A stretch of 64,000 bases of DNA from Flavobacterium nackdongense. Its GTDB lineage: Bacteria; Bacteroidota; Bacteroidia; Flavobacteriales; Flavobacteriaceae. Under the pieces are notes generated by a model, which ran no database searches, was not told the origin of the DNA, and was given only the letters and a program-made list of their open reading frames with translations. Positions 29,464 to 39,441 of this stretch are shown one piece after another. The DNA is taken from NCBI RefSeq assembly GCF_004355225.1, contig NZ_CP037933.1:3162001-3226000 (forward strand), given 5' to 3'. Made by a program: the position numbers and the translations under genes. Positions within the stretch are counted from its first letter, which is position 1; each line of letters starts with the position of its first letter.

Positions 29464-30891
29464 ATGAGATATATACAAGCAAATAGTGATGTTACAAATC
29501 GTTTCTTGAAAAGTGCATTTGCCACAGACATGTGCTATATGTCAACGGAACAAGTTATTCATTGGCTTTTAGAACAAAATAAGAAAGTAAAAGTAACAAT
29601 TAATAAAATTAATTTTGATTGCTTGGAATCTTGGAGTTTTGATGAAAATAAATTAAGTCACAATTCAGGTAAGTTTTTCAGTATTGAAGGAATCAATGTT
29701 AAAACAAATTGGGGATTAATACCCGAATGGGATCAACCCATTATTAATCAACCCGAGGTTGGATATCTGGGTTTTATTGTGAAGGAAATTAATGGGATAT
29801 TACATTTTTTAACTCAGGCTAAAATAGAACCAGGAAATGTAAATTATGTTCAGTTGTCTCCCACATTACAAGCTACCAGAAGCAATTACTCACAGGTTCA
29901 CAAAGGTAAAAAACCTTTATATTTAGAGTATTTCCAGAATGCTACGCCAAATCAAATTCTTTTAGATCAACTGCAGTCGGAGCAAGGCGCACGTTTTCTT
30001 CGTAAACGGAATCGCAATATTATAATTAAAATTGACGAAGATATTCCCATTCACGATAATTTTGTTTGGTTGACTTTGGGACAATTAAAAAAATTGATGC
30101 AAAAAGATAATTTGGTTAATATGGACACTCGAACGGTTATATCAGGCATACCATTGGGGAGTTTTCCAGCTGAAGTAGTTAATTTTTTTAATATTATTCA
30201 AACCAATGCAAACACGATTCATTCCAGTTTTTTGAAGTCGGCGCTTACTGACGGTGGAGGCCTTCATTCTATAGAAAATATTATTACTTTAGTTACCCAT
30301 TTAAAAAGTACTTTCGATCTTAATGTTAAGCAAACTCCATTAAGTAAAATGAGAAATTGGATAATTGATGATAAAGAAATTTTTCATGAAGAAGGAAAAT
30401 TTTTTAAGGTTATAGCTGTTGATGTTGAAATTGGAAACCGTGAAGTTGTGCAATGGAGTCAGCCAATGATTGAACCCGCACAGGAGGGCTTGTGTGCTTT
30501 TGTTTGTAAAGAAATTGACGGTATTCTTCATTTTGCTGTACAAACAAAACTTGAATGTGGAAATCATGATATTATAGAATTCGCCCCTACAGTGCAAACT
30601 TTAACGGGAGATTATAGGAAGACCAAACAGGGCGATTTACCATTTTTAGATTATGTTTTAAATGCTAAACCAGAGCAGATAGTTTTTGATACTATGCAGT
30701 CTGAAGAAGGAGGTCGTTTTTTTAGAGAGCAAAATAGAAATATTATTGTTATAGCCGGTGAAGAGATTGCTGTCGAGTTGCCAGAAAAGTATGTTTGGAT
30801 GACATTGAATCAACTGTATACTTTTTTAAAATTCAATAACTTTCTCAACATACAGGCTCGTAATCTTATTTCAACAATATCTTTTATTTAA
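29464..30891 (+). CDS. NDP-hexose 2,3-dehydratase family protein
   Basis: 475 aa made of two homologous halves of ~220 aa; compare FLKSAFATDMCYMS with FLKSALTDGGGLHS, and QLQSEQGARFLRKRNRN with TMQSEEGGRFFREQNRN. This is the layout of the TylX3/EvaA/SpnO dehydratases. They remove the C2 hydroxyl from NDP-4-keto-6-deoxyhexose, the first step to 2,6-dideoxy sugars. The next two genes are a Gfo/Idh-type reductase and an SDR, the enzymes expected for the following steps. Gaps are 3 and 2 bp, so one operon. Confidence 0.88.
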   Translation: MRYIQANSDVTNRFLKSAFATDMCYMSTEQVIHWLLEQNKKVKVTINKINFDCLESWSFDENKLSHNSGKFFSIEGINVKTNWGLIPEWDQPIINQPEVGYLGFIVKEINGILHFLTQAKIEPGNVNYVQLSPTLQATRSNYSQVHKGKKPLYLEYFQNATPNQILLDQLQSEQGARFLRKRNRNIIIKIDEDIPIHDNFVWLTLGQLKKLMQKDNLVNMDTRTVISGIPLGSFPAEVVNFFNIIQTNANTIHSSFLKSALTDGGGLHSIENIITLVTHLKSTFDLNVKQTPLSKMRNWIIDDKEIFHEEGKFFKVIAVDVEIGNREVVQWSQPMIEPAQEGLCAFVCKEIDGILHFAVQTKLECGNHDIIEFAPTVQTLTGDYRKTKQGDLPFLDYVLNAKPEQIVFDTMQSEEGGRFFREQNRNIIVIAGEEIAVELPEKYVWMTLNQLYTFLKFNNFLNIQARNLISTISFI

Positions 30892-30894
30892 AAT

Positions 30895-31863
30895 ATGATA
30901 AAAATCAAAATTGGAATATTAGGTTGTGCAGACATTGCAAGAAGGCTGGTCGTACCTAATATCATTGCTAGTAATAAGTACGAAATCATTGCCTTTGCCA
31001 GCAGAGATAAGAAAAAAGCTTTATATTTTTCTAGTCTTTTTGGTGGCGAAGCAATTGAAGGATATGAAAATTTATTAGATAGAAACGATATTGATGCCGT
31101 ATACATTCCATTGCCTACAGGTATGCATTACGAATGGATTACTAAATCATTACAAGCAGGAAAGCACGTTTTTGCTGAAAAATCAATAGCTACAACATTT
31201 AAAGAAGTGCAAGAAATAATTGAGCTAGCTAGGAGAAGCAACTTGTGTGTTTTTGAGAATTTCATGTTTCCATACCACTCCCAGTTTGAATTTGTCAATA
31301 AAAAAATCAATGAGGGGAATATAGGGGAAATACAGTTGTTGCGTAGTTCTTTTGGATTTCCAAAATTTGATATTGAAAATAATATAAGATACAAAAAATC
31401 ATTGGGCGGAGGTGCGGTTATGGATGCTGGCGCTTATACGGTAATGGCATCTCAATTTTTATTGGGAACGAATCAAAAACTTATCAGCGCGACAACTAAT
31501 TTTAGCGGTTTTGAAGTTGATTTCCACGGAACAATTGTTCTTGAAAGTGAAAGCAAAATTGTTTCGCAATTGGCATTTGGATTTGATAATTTTTATCAAA
31601 ACAATATAGAATTATGGGGTACTAAAGGGAAACTAATTATCGATAGAGCTTTTACCGCAGGTCCAGGATTTTTACCAAAAGTAATTATAGAAAACCAAAA
31701 TGAAAAGCACGAGTATATTTTACCTGCAGATAATCATTTTGTTAAAATCTTAAATCTCTTTCACGACGCTATTGTTTGTAGTAATTTTGGCATGCAATAC
31801 GATCAAATCATTTCGCAATCTTCTTTATTAGATCAAGTTAGAAATTTTACCTCCAAATTATAA
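30895..31863 (+). CDS. Gfo/Idh/MocA oxidoreductase, probable NDP-hexose 3-ketoreductase
   Basis: 322 aa. N-terminal Rossmann GILGCADIARRLVVPNI, then HVFAEKSIATT (the EKP-loop position, here EKS) and GGGAVMDAGAYTV in the dehydrogenase C-terminal domain. Next to a 2,3-dehydratase it most likely reduces the 3-keto intermediate, as do SpnN/KijD10-type enzymes. That assignment is by context; specificity is not readable from sequence. Confidence 0.82.
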   Translation: MIKIKIGILGCADIARRLVVPNIIASNKYEIIAFASRDKKKALYFSSLFGGEAIEGYENLLDRNDIDAVYIPLPTGMHYEWITKSLQAGKHVFAEKSIATTFKEVQEIIELARRSNLCVFENFMFPYHSQFEFVNKKINEGNIGEIQLLRSSFGFPKFDIENNIRYKKSLGGGAVMDAGAYTVMASQFLLGTNQKLISATTNFSGFEVDFHGTIVLESESKIVSQLAFGFDNFYQNNIELWGTKGKLIIDRAFTAGPGFLPKVIIENQNEKHEYILPADNHFVKILNLFHDAIVCSNFGMQYDQIISQSSLLDQVRNFTSKL

Positions 31864-31865
31864 TT

Positions 31866-32780
31866 ATGAATTCTCAAAAGACATTTACTAGCATTATCAT
31901 TGGTTCGAATGGCTATATTGGTCGTAATCTTTCATTTCTTTTATATCAAAGAGGAATAAAAAACATTGATTATGATGTTCAAGCAAGTACAGATTATCCT
32001 TGGATGAACTATTCAAAGTTAAATGTGACTTCTAAGGATGATTTTTGTAGGATAGGTAGCGATGTCGATGTTATCTACTTTATGGCGGGTCTTACCGGGA
32101 CAGTAGACGGTTTTGCATCTTATGAAAGTTACTACAATGTAAACGTAATCGGTTTGACCAATCTTTTGAATTACTTGAAAGAGAATAATTTAAAGGCTAA
32201 AATTGTTTTTCCTTCAACTCGTTTAGTTTATAAAGGATTAGAAAACAAAGCCCTTGAAGAAGATGCTGTAAAGTCTCCCAATACTATTTATGCCTTGACT
32301 AAATTAATATGTGAAGATACTCTTGATTTATATCACAGGATGTTTAATATAAAATATAGTGTTTTTAGAATATGTGTGCCTTATGGGAATTTAATCGATT
32401 TAGATTATTCCTATGGAACGATTGGTTTTTTTATTGAAAAAGCCAAGAATAGAAAAAACATCACTCTTTATGGTGATGGTTCCCTTAAGAGAACCTTTAC
32501 GGATGTATATGACATCTGCGATATTTTGATTAAGGCTGCAAATAACCCAGAAATTGTAAATTCTATCTATAATATTGGTGGGGAAACATTTTCTTTGTTG
32601 GATGTTGCAAAAAAAATTGCTGATAAATATGAAGTTGGGATTGACTTTGTTGATTGGCCTGAGATGGCTTTGAAGGTGGAATCTGGGGATACAATTTTTT
32701 CGTCAAAAAAATTGAATGAATGTATTTCAAATTATGAGTATAAGTCTTTGAGTGAATGGTCTAATTTATTAATGCCTTAA
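31866..32780 (+). CDS. NAD-dependent epimerase/reductase (SDR), probable 4-ketoreductase
   Basis: 304-aa extended SDR. Glycine motif GSNGYIGRNL at 13-22, catalytic YALTK, and RTFTDVYDICDILI before the C-terminal part. It begins 2 bp after the 3-ketoreductase. In 2,6-dideoxyhexose pathways an SDR reduces C4 last, which fits. An epimerase role is the main alternative. Confidence 0.78.
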   Translation: MNSQKTFTSIIIGSNGYIGRNLSFLLYQRGIKNIDYDVQASTDYPWMNYSKLNVTSKDDFCRIGSDVDVIYFMAGLTGTVDGFASYESYYNVNVIGLTNLLNYLKENNLKAKIVFPSTRLVYKGLENKALEEDAVKSPNTIYALTKLICEDTLDLYHRMFNIKYSVFRICVPYGNLIDLDYSYGTIGFFIEKAKNRKNITLYGDGSLKRTFTDVYDICDILIKAANNPEIVNSIYNIGGETFSLLDVAKKIADKYEVGIDFVDWPEMALKVESGDTIFSSKKLNECISNYEYKSLSEWSNLLMP

Positions 32781-32859
32781 AGGCTTTTTAAGTTAAATAT
32801 TCTTAAATAAAAATTAAAACATTTCAATTTATACGCCGCTTAGTTACTATAATTTACCA

Positions 32860-34347
32860 ATGATTAAAATTTCTCATAAAATAAATATTACTATGGCAGT
32901 GTTAGAGCATTTTGTTAATGCAATAACAATGTTTATTAGTTATAGAATTGTAGTTCAATATTTAGGACTAGAGCAGTTAGGGTTATGGTCTATTCTACTT
33001 GCGATAATGTCATTAACGTCAGTAGGAACGGCTGGATTTGCTAGTAGTGCCGTGAAATTTGTTTCGAAATATGTTGCACGAAATGAACCGAGAAAGGTTA
33101 TTTCTATCATAGAAACTACAGTAATTACAGTTTTGATTTTTACTATTGTAATGTTAGGTTTAATTTTGTTATTATTTCACTTTTTTAAATCTACTTTTTT
33201 TGAAGCAAGTGAAATACTAGCAATCGTTGAGATATTGCCAACGCTGGTAATTAGTTTTGTGTTTGGTTTTGCCGGAAGTGTATTTTTGTCTTCTTTAGAT
33301 GGGCTGCGTTTAATTCATATTAGAAGTGCAATAGGTATTATTTCAAAAGTTTTTTTTTTATTATTAGTATATCTTTTTATTAATGGTTATGGATTGCGTG
33401 GACTGGCAATTTCATTATTAGTTCAAAATTTAATTGTACTAGCTCTAGGTGCAATCGCTGTAAAATCAAATGTTAAAGGAGTAAATGTATTATTCTGTAA
33501 ATTTGACAAAAACACTTTTACTGAAATATTTCATTACGGCTATCAATTTCAAATTATTTCGATTTTTCAAATGTTAGTCGACCCGCTGACTAAATTTCTA
33601 TTAAAATCTCACGGGGGTCTAACGAGTGTTGGGTATTTTGAATTAATTTACAAATTTCTTTTTCACGCAAGGCAAATAATTGTTGTTGCTATTAGTACGT
33701 TTGTTCCAACTGTTGCTGCGCTACACGAAGAGAAGGAAGATAACTTAGGTAATTTGTTTAAGACCATCTTTAGTATTACGTTTATAACTTCAATAGTTGT
33801 TCTAACTATTGTGCTAGCTGTTTTTCCAGTAGTTATGAGTTTTGTAAAAGTTAATATGAACTCTGAAGTTAATGTTTATTCTTCTTTTATTTATCTTGGT
33901 TTGATTTTTAATCTTTTCGCGGTAACCCCTTTCATGTTTAATTTAGGAACTGGTAAATTAAAATTTAATAATTACTCTGCGGGTGTGATGGCAGTGTTAA
34001 ATATTGTTTTTTCATCTATTATTGGGTATTATTATTCAGGTATTGGCGTAATAATTGGCTGGATGTTGGCTCAAGTTGTTTCAAATCTGTACTTATTTTT
34101 CTCTTACTTAAAATCCGAAAAAATTGCATTAAAAGGCGTTATTAATAAATATGACATTATCTTGCTGATTTTAGTTATATTGTATCTAACTGTTAATTTT
34201 ATTTTCAACAATCTTAATACAACTAGCCTATTTTCAACTGTTCTAATTAGTTTTTTTATACCAGTTTTAATTATTGGTTATCCTTTATTAAACAATGATA
34301 AATTTAAGTTTACAGTAAATTATATTAAACAAAAGATTAGAAAATAA
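32860..34347 (+). CDS. Polysaccharide flippase (Wzx-like, MATE/MOP superfamily)
   Basis: 495 aa with about 12-14 hydrophobic helices and few charged residues between them. N-terminal HFVNAITMFISYRIVVQYLG resembles the first helix of oligosaccharide flippases. It would move lipid-linked repeat units across the inner membrane. It is directly followed by a glycosyltransferase with a 1-base gap. The region is visibly AT-richer than the flanks. Confidence 0.85.
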   Translation: MIKISHKINITMAVLEHFVNAITMFISYRIVVQYLGLEQLGLWSILLAIMSLTSVGTAGFASSAVKFVSKYVARNEPRKVISIIETTVITVLIFTIVMLGLILLLFHFFKSTFFEASEILAIVEILPTLVISFVFGFAGSVFLSSLDGLRLIHIRSAIGIISKVFFLLLVYLFINGYGLRGLAISLLVQNLIVLALGAIAVKSNVKGVNVLFCKFDKNTFTEIFHYGYQFQIISIFQMLVDPLTKFLLKSHGGLTSVGYFELIYKFLFHARQIIVVAISTFVPTVAALHEEKEDNLGNLFKTIFSITFITSIVVLTIVLAVFPVVMSFVKVNMNSEVNVYSSFIYLGLIFNLFAVTPFMFNLGTGKLKFNNYSAGVMAVLNIVFSSIIGYYYSGIGVIIGWMLAQVVSNLYLFFSYLKSEKIALKGVINKYDIILLILVILYLTVNFIFNNLNTTSLFSTVLISFFIPVLIIGYPLLNNDKFKFTVNYIKQKIRK

Positions 34348-34348
34348 A

Positions 34349-35182
34349 ATGAAAATATACCTAGTTAACTATGCTACAAAAGGCTATAAAGTAAAGCAAA
34401 GATTAAATACTGTATCAGGAAAAATATTTGGCAAGTTTGATAAAATATTTTCTTTTGACCCGAAAGATATTGATAAGGATTTTGCGCTCTCAAATAGAAA
34501 CATACTAAAAATTGAAAAAGGTGCTGGTTTATGGCTTTGGAAACCTTATTTTTTTAATATAGTTTTTAATGAAAAATTGGAATATGGTGATTACTTATTT
34601 CATTGTGATTCATCTTCGTTTTTTATTCGAAATGTACGACCTTTAATTGAATTATTAGAGCAGTCTAATTTAGATATAATGGCTTTCGCCCTACCATTAA
34701 CTGAAAAGGAGTGGACGTCCCCGAAGTTGTTAAGTTACTTTAATGCTAATGAAGAAATATTAAATTCCAATCAAATACTTGCTAATTTTCTTATAGTGAA
34801 GAAATCAAAAGAAACTCAATCTTTTGTTAAAGAATGGTTAGAACTTTGCTCAAATATTCAGTTATTAAATGATAATGGAATTATTGATGATAAGTATCCT
34901 TCTTATTTCAAAGAGCATAGGTATGATCAATCTATTCTTAGCTTATTGTGTAAAAAGTATTCAGTTGAGCCTTTTCGTGACCCATCACAATTTGGAATTT
35001 TTCCCGAAATGTACAGGAATAATGGGGCAATTATTGAAACAAAAGTGCTCAATTCTCCTTATAAGACAACTATCATTCTAATAAGAAAATCAAATTTTTT
35101 TGTTGAGTTTTTTAAGTACAATGCCAAGGTAACTTTAAAGATGTTTTTCCCCAATTTGTATTTAAAATTATTAAAGAAATAG
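34349..35182 (+). CDS. Putative glycosyltransferase, unassigned family
   Basis: 277 aa. It shows KGAGLWLWKPYF (about 55-66), LFHCDSSSFF (a D-x-S motif in place of DXD) and HRYDQSILSLL. These resemble GT-A-fold transferases of the capsule type, in which the late DQS motif contributes catalysis. I cannot name a CAZy family. Position between a flippase and GT4-type genes supports a sugar-transfer role. Confidence 0.6.
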   Translation: MKIYLVNYATKGYKVKQRLNTVSGKIFGKFDKIFSFDPKDIDKDFALSNRNILKIEKGAGLWLWKPYFFNIVFNEKLEYGDYLFHCDSSSFFIRNVRPLIELLEQSNLDIMAFALPLTEKEWTSPKLLSYFNANEEILNSNQILANFLIVKKSKETQSFVKEWLELCSNIQLLNDNGIIDDKYPSYFKEHRYDQSILSLLCKKYSVEPFRDPSQFGIFPEMYRNNGAIIETKVLNSPYKTTIILIRKSNFFVEFFKYNAKVTLKMFFPNLYLKLLKK

Positions 35183-35203
35183 TGCTTTATTAACTAGATT
35201 GTT

Positions 35204-36340
35204 ATGAAAAAAAAAACGCTCTTTTATATTGATTGTATTGATGGTCATTATTTGGAATATATGCATCATTTGTATATGAATTGTGACAACATAAAAGACG
35301 AAAACTTTGTGTTTATGGTGCCACCAGCATTTAATACTTTATCAGACAAATTGCAGTGGCCAAAATTCAGTAACGTTGAAATTAAGTATATTTCAGCTAA
35401 TGATATTAAGAAGATAAATGTAAATGGAATTCGTAAATCTTTTAATTTGTGCAATTTATTAAAAAAATCAATAGAAGAAAATATTGTTTCAGATGTCTTT
35501 TTAATCTCCTTAATGGGATTTATGCCATTTCTTCCTTTTTTTGTTGATAAGAAAGTTAAAGTTTCTGGTATTATTTATCTGATTTATTTGTATCGATGGC
35601 GCAGTTCAAACATTAAAACGCGATTTTTAGATTCAATTAAATATTTTATTTTTTCTAAATCAAAAATATTTTCAAAAATATTTTTATTGAATGATGTTGT
35701 TGCCCCTGTTTATTTAAATAAAAAGTTTAAAACTAGTGTTTTTCGCTATTTGCCAGATCCTTTTATGCATAGCCCCAAAAATCATTATGTGGATTTTCGT
35801 ACTAAATGGGGTGTTTCAGATGAAATAGTTGTTTGTTTGCATTTCGGAGCTTTAACTAAAAGAAAGGGAACAATAGATATTTTAAAAGCGATAATTAATG
35901 CTGACAAATCGTCAATTGGCAACTGTTGTTTTGTTTTTGCGGGTAAGATTTTTGACGATATACAAACCTCGTTTTATTCCTTAGTTGGTGAAGCTCAAAG
36001 CAAATCTCAAATCATTGTTTTTGATGAATTTTGCGATTATGAGTTTATAAATTCTCTATGTTATTCTAGTGATTTTATACTCATACCATATAAAAATCCA
36101 GAACAAAGTAGTGGTGTAATTGGTTATGCGGCTCAATTTAAAATTCCAGTCATAGCGCCAAAGAATGGTCTTTTAGGAAAGTTGGTGCGAAGAAATAGGT
36201 TGGGTTTTACTTTTGATGATATTGATAGTTCGGGCTTGCATTATTTTTTTAATAATATTGAGAATTTTAAAATGAAAGTTGATTCACGATATTTAGTTGA
36301 TAAAACAATTCCTGCTTTTAACAATTTAATATTTCGATAA
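35204..36340 (+). CDS. GT-B glycosyltransferase (GT4-like)
   Basis: 378 aa. The C-terminal half has HFGALTKRKGTIDILKA (donor-binding strand), FDEFCDYEFINSLCY and the E-x-S-like PEQSSGVIGYAA, followed by PVIAPKNGLLGKLV. The N-terminal acceptor domain is divergent and Ile/Lys/Phe-rich. The stop codon abuts the next start with no gap. Confidence 0.75.
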   Translation: MKKKTLFYIDCIDGHYLEYMHHLYMNCDNIKDENFVFMVPPAFNTLSDKLQWPKFSNVEIKYISANDIKKINVNGIRKSFNLCNLLKKSIEENIVSDVFLISLMGFMPFLPFFVDKKVKVSGIIYLIYLYRWRSSNIKTRFLDSIKYFIFSKSKIFSKIFLLNDVVAPVYLNKKFKTSVFRYLPDPFMHSPKNHYVDFRTKWGVSDEIVVCLHFGALTKRKGTIDILKAIINADKSSIGNCCFVFAGKIFDDIQTSFYSLVGEAQSKSQIIVFDEFCDYEFINSLCYSSDFILIPYKNPEQSSGVIGYAAQFKIPVIAPKNGLLGKLVRRNRLGFTFDDIDSSGLHYFFNNIENFKMKVDSRYLVDKTIPAFNNLIFR

Positions 36341-37435
36341 ATGCGATATAATTTTTCTATTTTTGACTTGTGGCCGTATGCTATAATTAGCTTGGTTTTT
36401 CTTTTTTGTTTTAATAACAAGAAGGGAAATAATTCAAAAATAATATTTATTACATTGTTCTTATTTTCTGCTTTGAGATATGATATCGGTTGGGATTATA
36501 TGTCGTATTTGGAAGAAATTCAAGGGGGAATAAATGAATTAAAGCTTAGTAGATTCGAACCGCTTAGTAAGGCTATTTTAATTTTTTCTGCAATTACTAA
36601 CTTCTATCCATTTACTTTTATTGTTTTTTCATTTGTAATATTAATATTTGTTAAATATGCAATCGACAAATATTCATATAATTCTACAATTTCTTGGTTG
36701 GTTTTTTATTCATTACCTTTATTTTTCTTTGCATCACTATCAACTTTAAGGCAATCTGCTGCAACGGCATTGATTTTATATTCCTTTACATTTGCTAAAG
36801 AAAAGAAGTTTATTTATTTTATAATCTGCATAATTCTGGCTTCATCTTTTCATTCGTCTGGAATTATTGGGCTTTTCATACTTCCATTAGTAATTCTCAA
36901 AATAGATAAGAAGATAAATATACTATTATTAATATCATCTTTTTTATTTGCTTCTATCACTAAGGAATTTTTAGAAGATTATTTTTACGGGTTTTCCATA
37001 TTTGAAAGGTTTACAGAAGTTTATGTAGGTTCAGAGGCTTCGCAAACTTCGGGATCCTCGTCACTACAGTATTTATATTATTTAATTGCGGTATTTAATT
37101 TATTGTTTTATAACAAACTAGTTTCTTTTAATGAAATGAATAAATTATTTATCAGTATTTCTAATTTTGGTGTTGTTGTTTTTAATTTATTAATCTTTGA
37201 GCCAATAAGTGCTTTAAGGATCAGTGCGTTTTTTCTAATATTTTGGATTTTTTTATTTCCATATTATGGTAGAATATTTTCAAAAAAAATTTCAATCGTA
37301 GTGTCGTCATCGCTAGTTTTTGTTTTAATAGCATTATCTTTTTTTTATGTAAACATGTATATAAATTCCTATGAAAATAGAATTCAAGAAAAAGTTTCTT
37401 TTTTGCCATATAAATTTTGGTGGGACAATTATTAG
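36341..37435 (+). CDS. EpsG-like polysaccharide polymerase (Wzy-type)
   Basis: 364-aa integral membrane protein with about 10 helices. The early SALRYDIGWDYMSYLEEI is the hallmark R-x-x-I-G-x-D-Y segment of EpsG proteins, followed by a loop with RFEPL and later LSTLRQSAATALIL and FHSSGI. It probably polymerises repeat units at the periplasmic face. The only polymerase candidate in the window. Confidence 0.82.
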   Translation: MRYNFSIFDLWPYAIISLVFLFCFNNKKGNNSKIIFITLFLFSALRYDIGWDYMSYLEEIQGGINELKLSRFEPLSKAILIFSAITNFYPFTFIVFSFVILIFVKYAIDKYSYNSTISWLVFYSLPLFFFASLSTLRQSAATALILYSFTFAKEKKFIYFIICIILASSFHSSGIIGLFILPLVILKIDKKINILLLISSFLFASITKEFLEDYFYGFSIFERFTEVYVGSEASQTSGSSSLQYLYYLIAVFNLLFYNKLVSFNEMNKLFISISNFGVVVFNLLIFEPISALRISAFFLIFWIFLFPYYGRIFSKKISIVVSSSLVFVLIALSFFYVNMYINSYENRIQEKVSFLPYKFWWDNY

Positions 37436-37474
37436 TAACTTCATTGGGCACCTCGTTTATAAAAATTTTGGTTT

Positions 37475-38539
37475 ATGAAAATAGCTTTAGTATTATCAAC
37501 AAATGTTAGTCATTCCCCATATATTTATAATTATATTAAGATATTTGAACAAATAGGAATTGAATTTGATATTATTAGTTGGAATAAAAATAATATCGCT
37601 GAGAAAGTAGCTTTTAGTTTTGATAAATATACTGACAGAAAAAAGAGCAGAATTGTTCGTATAAAATCTTATCTTGAATATATTTGTTTTGTATTGAATG
37701 TACTCAAAAAAAACAATTATGATCGAATAGTGCTTTTTACGATTCCAATAGGTATTCTGTTATATCCATATTTAAAAATGGTATTAAAAAAAGCGTACAT
37801 TTTGGATATTAGAGATTATTCAATAGTTTTGCGATTTATTCCTAATTTCTTTATTGATTTAATTATAAAACATTCCTTTAGTGTAGTAATTTCCTCACCA
37901 GGTTTTTCAACGTGGCTTCCGTTTAAATATGAATATGTAATTAGTCACAATAATAATTTTTATCAAGAGCCTAATGTAAAGTCAATCTCTTTGCGCAAAA
38001 ACGCAAAGAATGAAATTTTGACAATAGGTGCATTACGTGATTATGAGGCAAATCGCATAGTAATAGATTCGTTTAAAAATAATAGCTATTTTTCAATGAA
38101 ATTTGTTGGTGAAGACATTGCTTATGTTCCTTTAGTTAACTACGTGAATACTAATAATATTGAAAATGTGTTTTTTACTGGATGGTACGATAAAAAAGAT
38201 GAAGTGAAATATTTGAAAAATGTATCATTAATTAATATTTTTATGCCGAATGATATTAATAGTAAAACTCTGATGTCGAATAGATTTTATTTAGCAATTA
38301 ATAATAGAATACCTGTTATAGTGAGTGCTGATTCAACCCAAGCTGAATATGTACAAAGATTTAATTTAGGTGTAATCGTCGAACAAAATGATAACATTAA
38401 ATCTCAAGTTTTAAGATATATTGATAACTTTGATGAAGATGTTTTTATTCAAGGGACAGAAGAATTCTTATTAGAGATAAATTTGGATCAGTATCGATTT
38501 AATTCTTTGCTTCTTAAATTTACTGCAAAAAATAATTAA
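37475..38539 (+). CDS. Putative GT-B glycosyltransferase
   Basis: 354 aa. It begins MKIALVLSTNVSHSPYIYNY; the second half shows EILTIGALRDYEANRIVIDSF (donor domain entry) and MSNRFYLAINNRIPVIVS (equivalent of the E-x7-E region with changed residues). Family 4-like by topology only; key Glu residues are not obvious, so substrate and activity stay open. Confidence 0.62.
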   Translation: MKIALVLSTNVSHSPYIYNYIKIFEQIGIEFDIISWNKNNIAEKVAFSFDKYTDRKKSRIVRIKSYLEYICFVLNVLKKNNYDRIVLFTIPIGILLYPYLKMVLKKAYILDIRDYSIVLRFIPNFFIDLIIKHSFSVVISSPGFSTWLPFKYEYVISHNNNFYQEPNVKSISLRKNAKNEILTIGALRDYEANRIVIDSFKNNSYFSMKFVGEDIAYVPLVNYVNTNNIENVFFTGWYDKKDEVKYLKNVSLINIFMPNDINSKTLMSNRFYLAINNRIPVIVSADSTQAEYVQRFNLGVIVEQNDNIKSQVLRYIDNFDEDVFIQGTEEFLLEINLDQYRFNSLLLKFTAKNN

Positions 38540-38659
38540 ATTCTTAAAATTAATCTATATTAGTTTAGCACAAAGCATTTTGTTTAAATATTTACTGTTT
38601 GATATAGCTATTATTAGCTTGCATTCAGCCACGAGAATTTAGAAAGTTTTATTAATTAT

Positions 38660-39412
38660 ATGAAGATCTCAATCATCACCGTTTGCTATAATAGTGAACA
38701 ACATATAGCCTCTGCTATAGCCTCCGTTTTATCTCAAACTTACAATGATATTGAATATATTATAGTTGATGGATGTTCGACAGATACTACTTTACATATT
38801 ATTAAAGAATTTGAACCACAATTTAATGGCAGATTGAAATGGATAAGTGAAAAAGATTCAGGTCTGTATGATGCAATGAATAAGGGGGTAAAGATGGCGA
38901 CTGGTGAAGTGATTGGTTTAATCAATTCTGATGACTTGTTTTGCGATACTTTAGCAATCGAGAAGGTTATGAAAATTTTTAGTACAGACATTACATTAGA
39001 TTCTGTATATGCAGATTTGTATTATGTCTCACAAACCGATACAGATAAGATAGTTCGGCGATGGGTTACGGGCAAGCAAAAGCCATTTAAAAATGGATGG
39101 CATCCAGCTCACCCTACGTTTTATATTAAAAAGGAAGTTTACGATAGTGGAGGATACTTTAATCTTGACTTCAAATTGGCTGCCGATTTCGAAATTATGT
39201 TGCGTTTTTTAGAAAGATATCATATTTCGGCATACTATCTAGCAGACCCGCTTGTAAAAATGCGTCTTGGTGGAGAGACTAATAAGAGCCTCAAAAATAT
39301 TTATAACCAAAATATCGAGTGTATAAAAGCGTTTACTGTAAATCAGATCCAAGTAAATAAATTACTTTATCCCTTATACCGGACAATCCCTAAACTATTG
39401 CAGTTCAAATAA
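38660..39412 (+). CDS. Family 2 glycosyltransferase (WcaA-type)
   Basis: 250 aa, GT-A fold. N-terminal ISIITVCYNSEQHIASAI, DGCSTDTTL, KGVKMATGEVIGLINSDD (DXD-type metal site) and WHPAHPTFYIKKEVY with AADFEIMLR. Typical of transferases adding a hexose or HexNAc to the repeat unit. Confidence 0.9.
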   Translation: MKISIITVCYNSEQHIASAIASVLSQTYNDIEYIIVDGCSTDTTLHIIKEFEPQFNGRLKWISEKDSGLYDAMNKGVKMATGEVIGLINSDDLFCDTLAIEKVMKIFSTDITLDSVYADLYYVSQTDTDKIVRRWVTGKQKPFKNGWHPAHPTFYIKKEVYDSGGYFNLDFKLAADFEIMLRFLERYHISAYYLADPLVKMRLGGETNKSLKNIYNQNIECIKAFTVNQIQVNKLLYPLYRTIPKLLQFK

Positions 39413-39441
39413 TAAAATTGCTACAATTTGTAATAAGAAAG

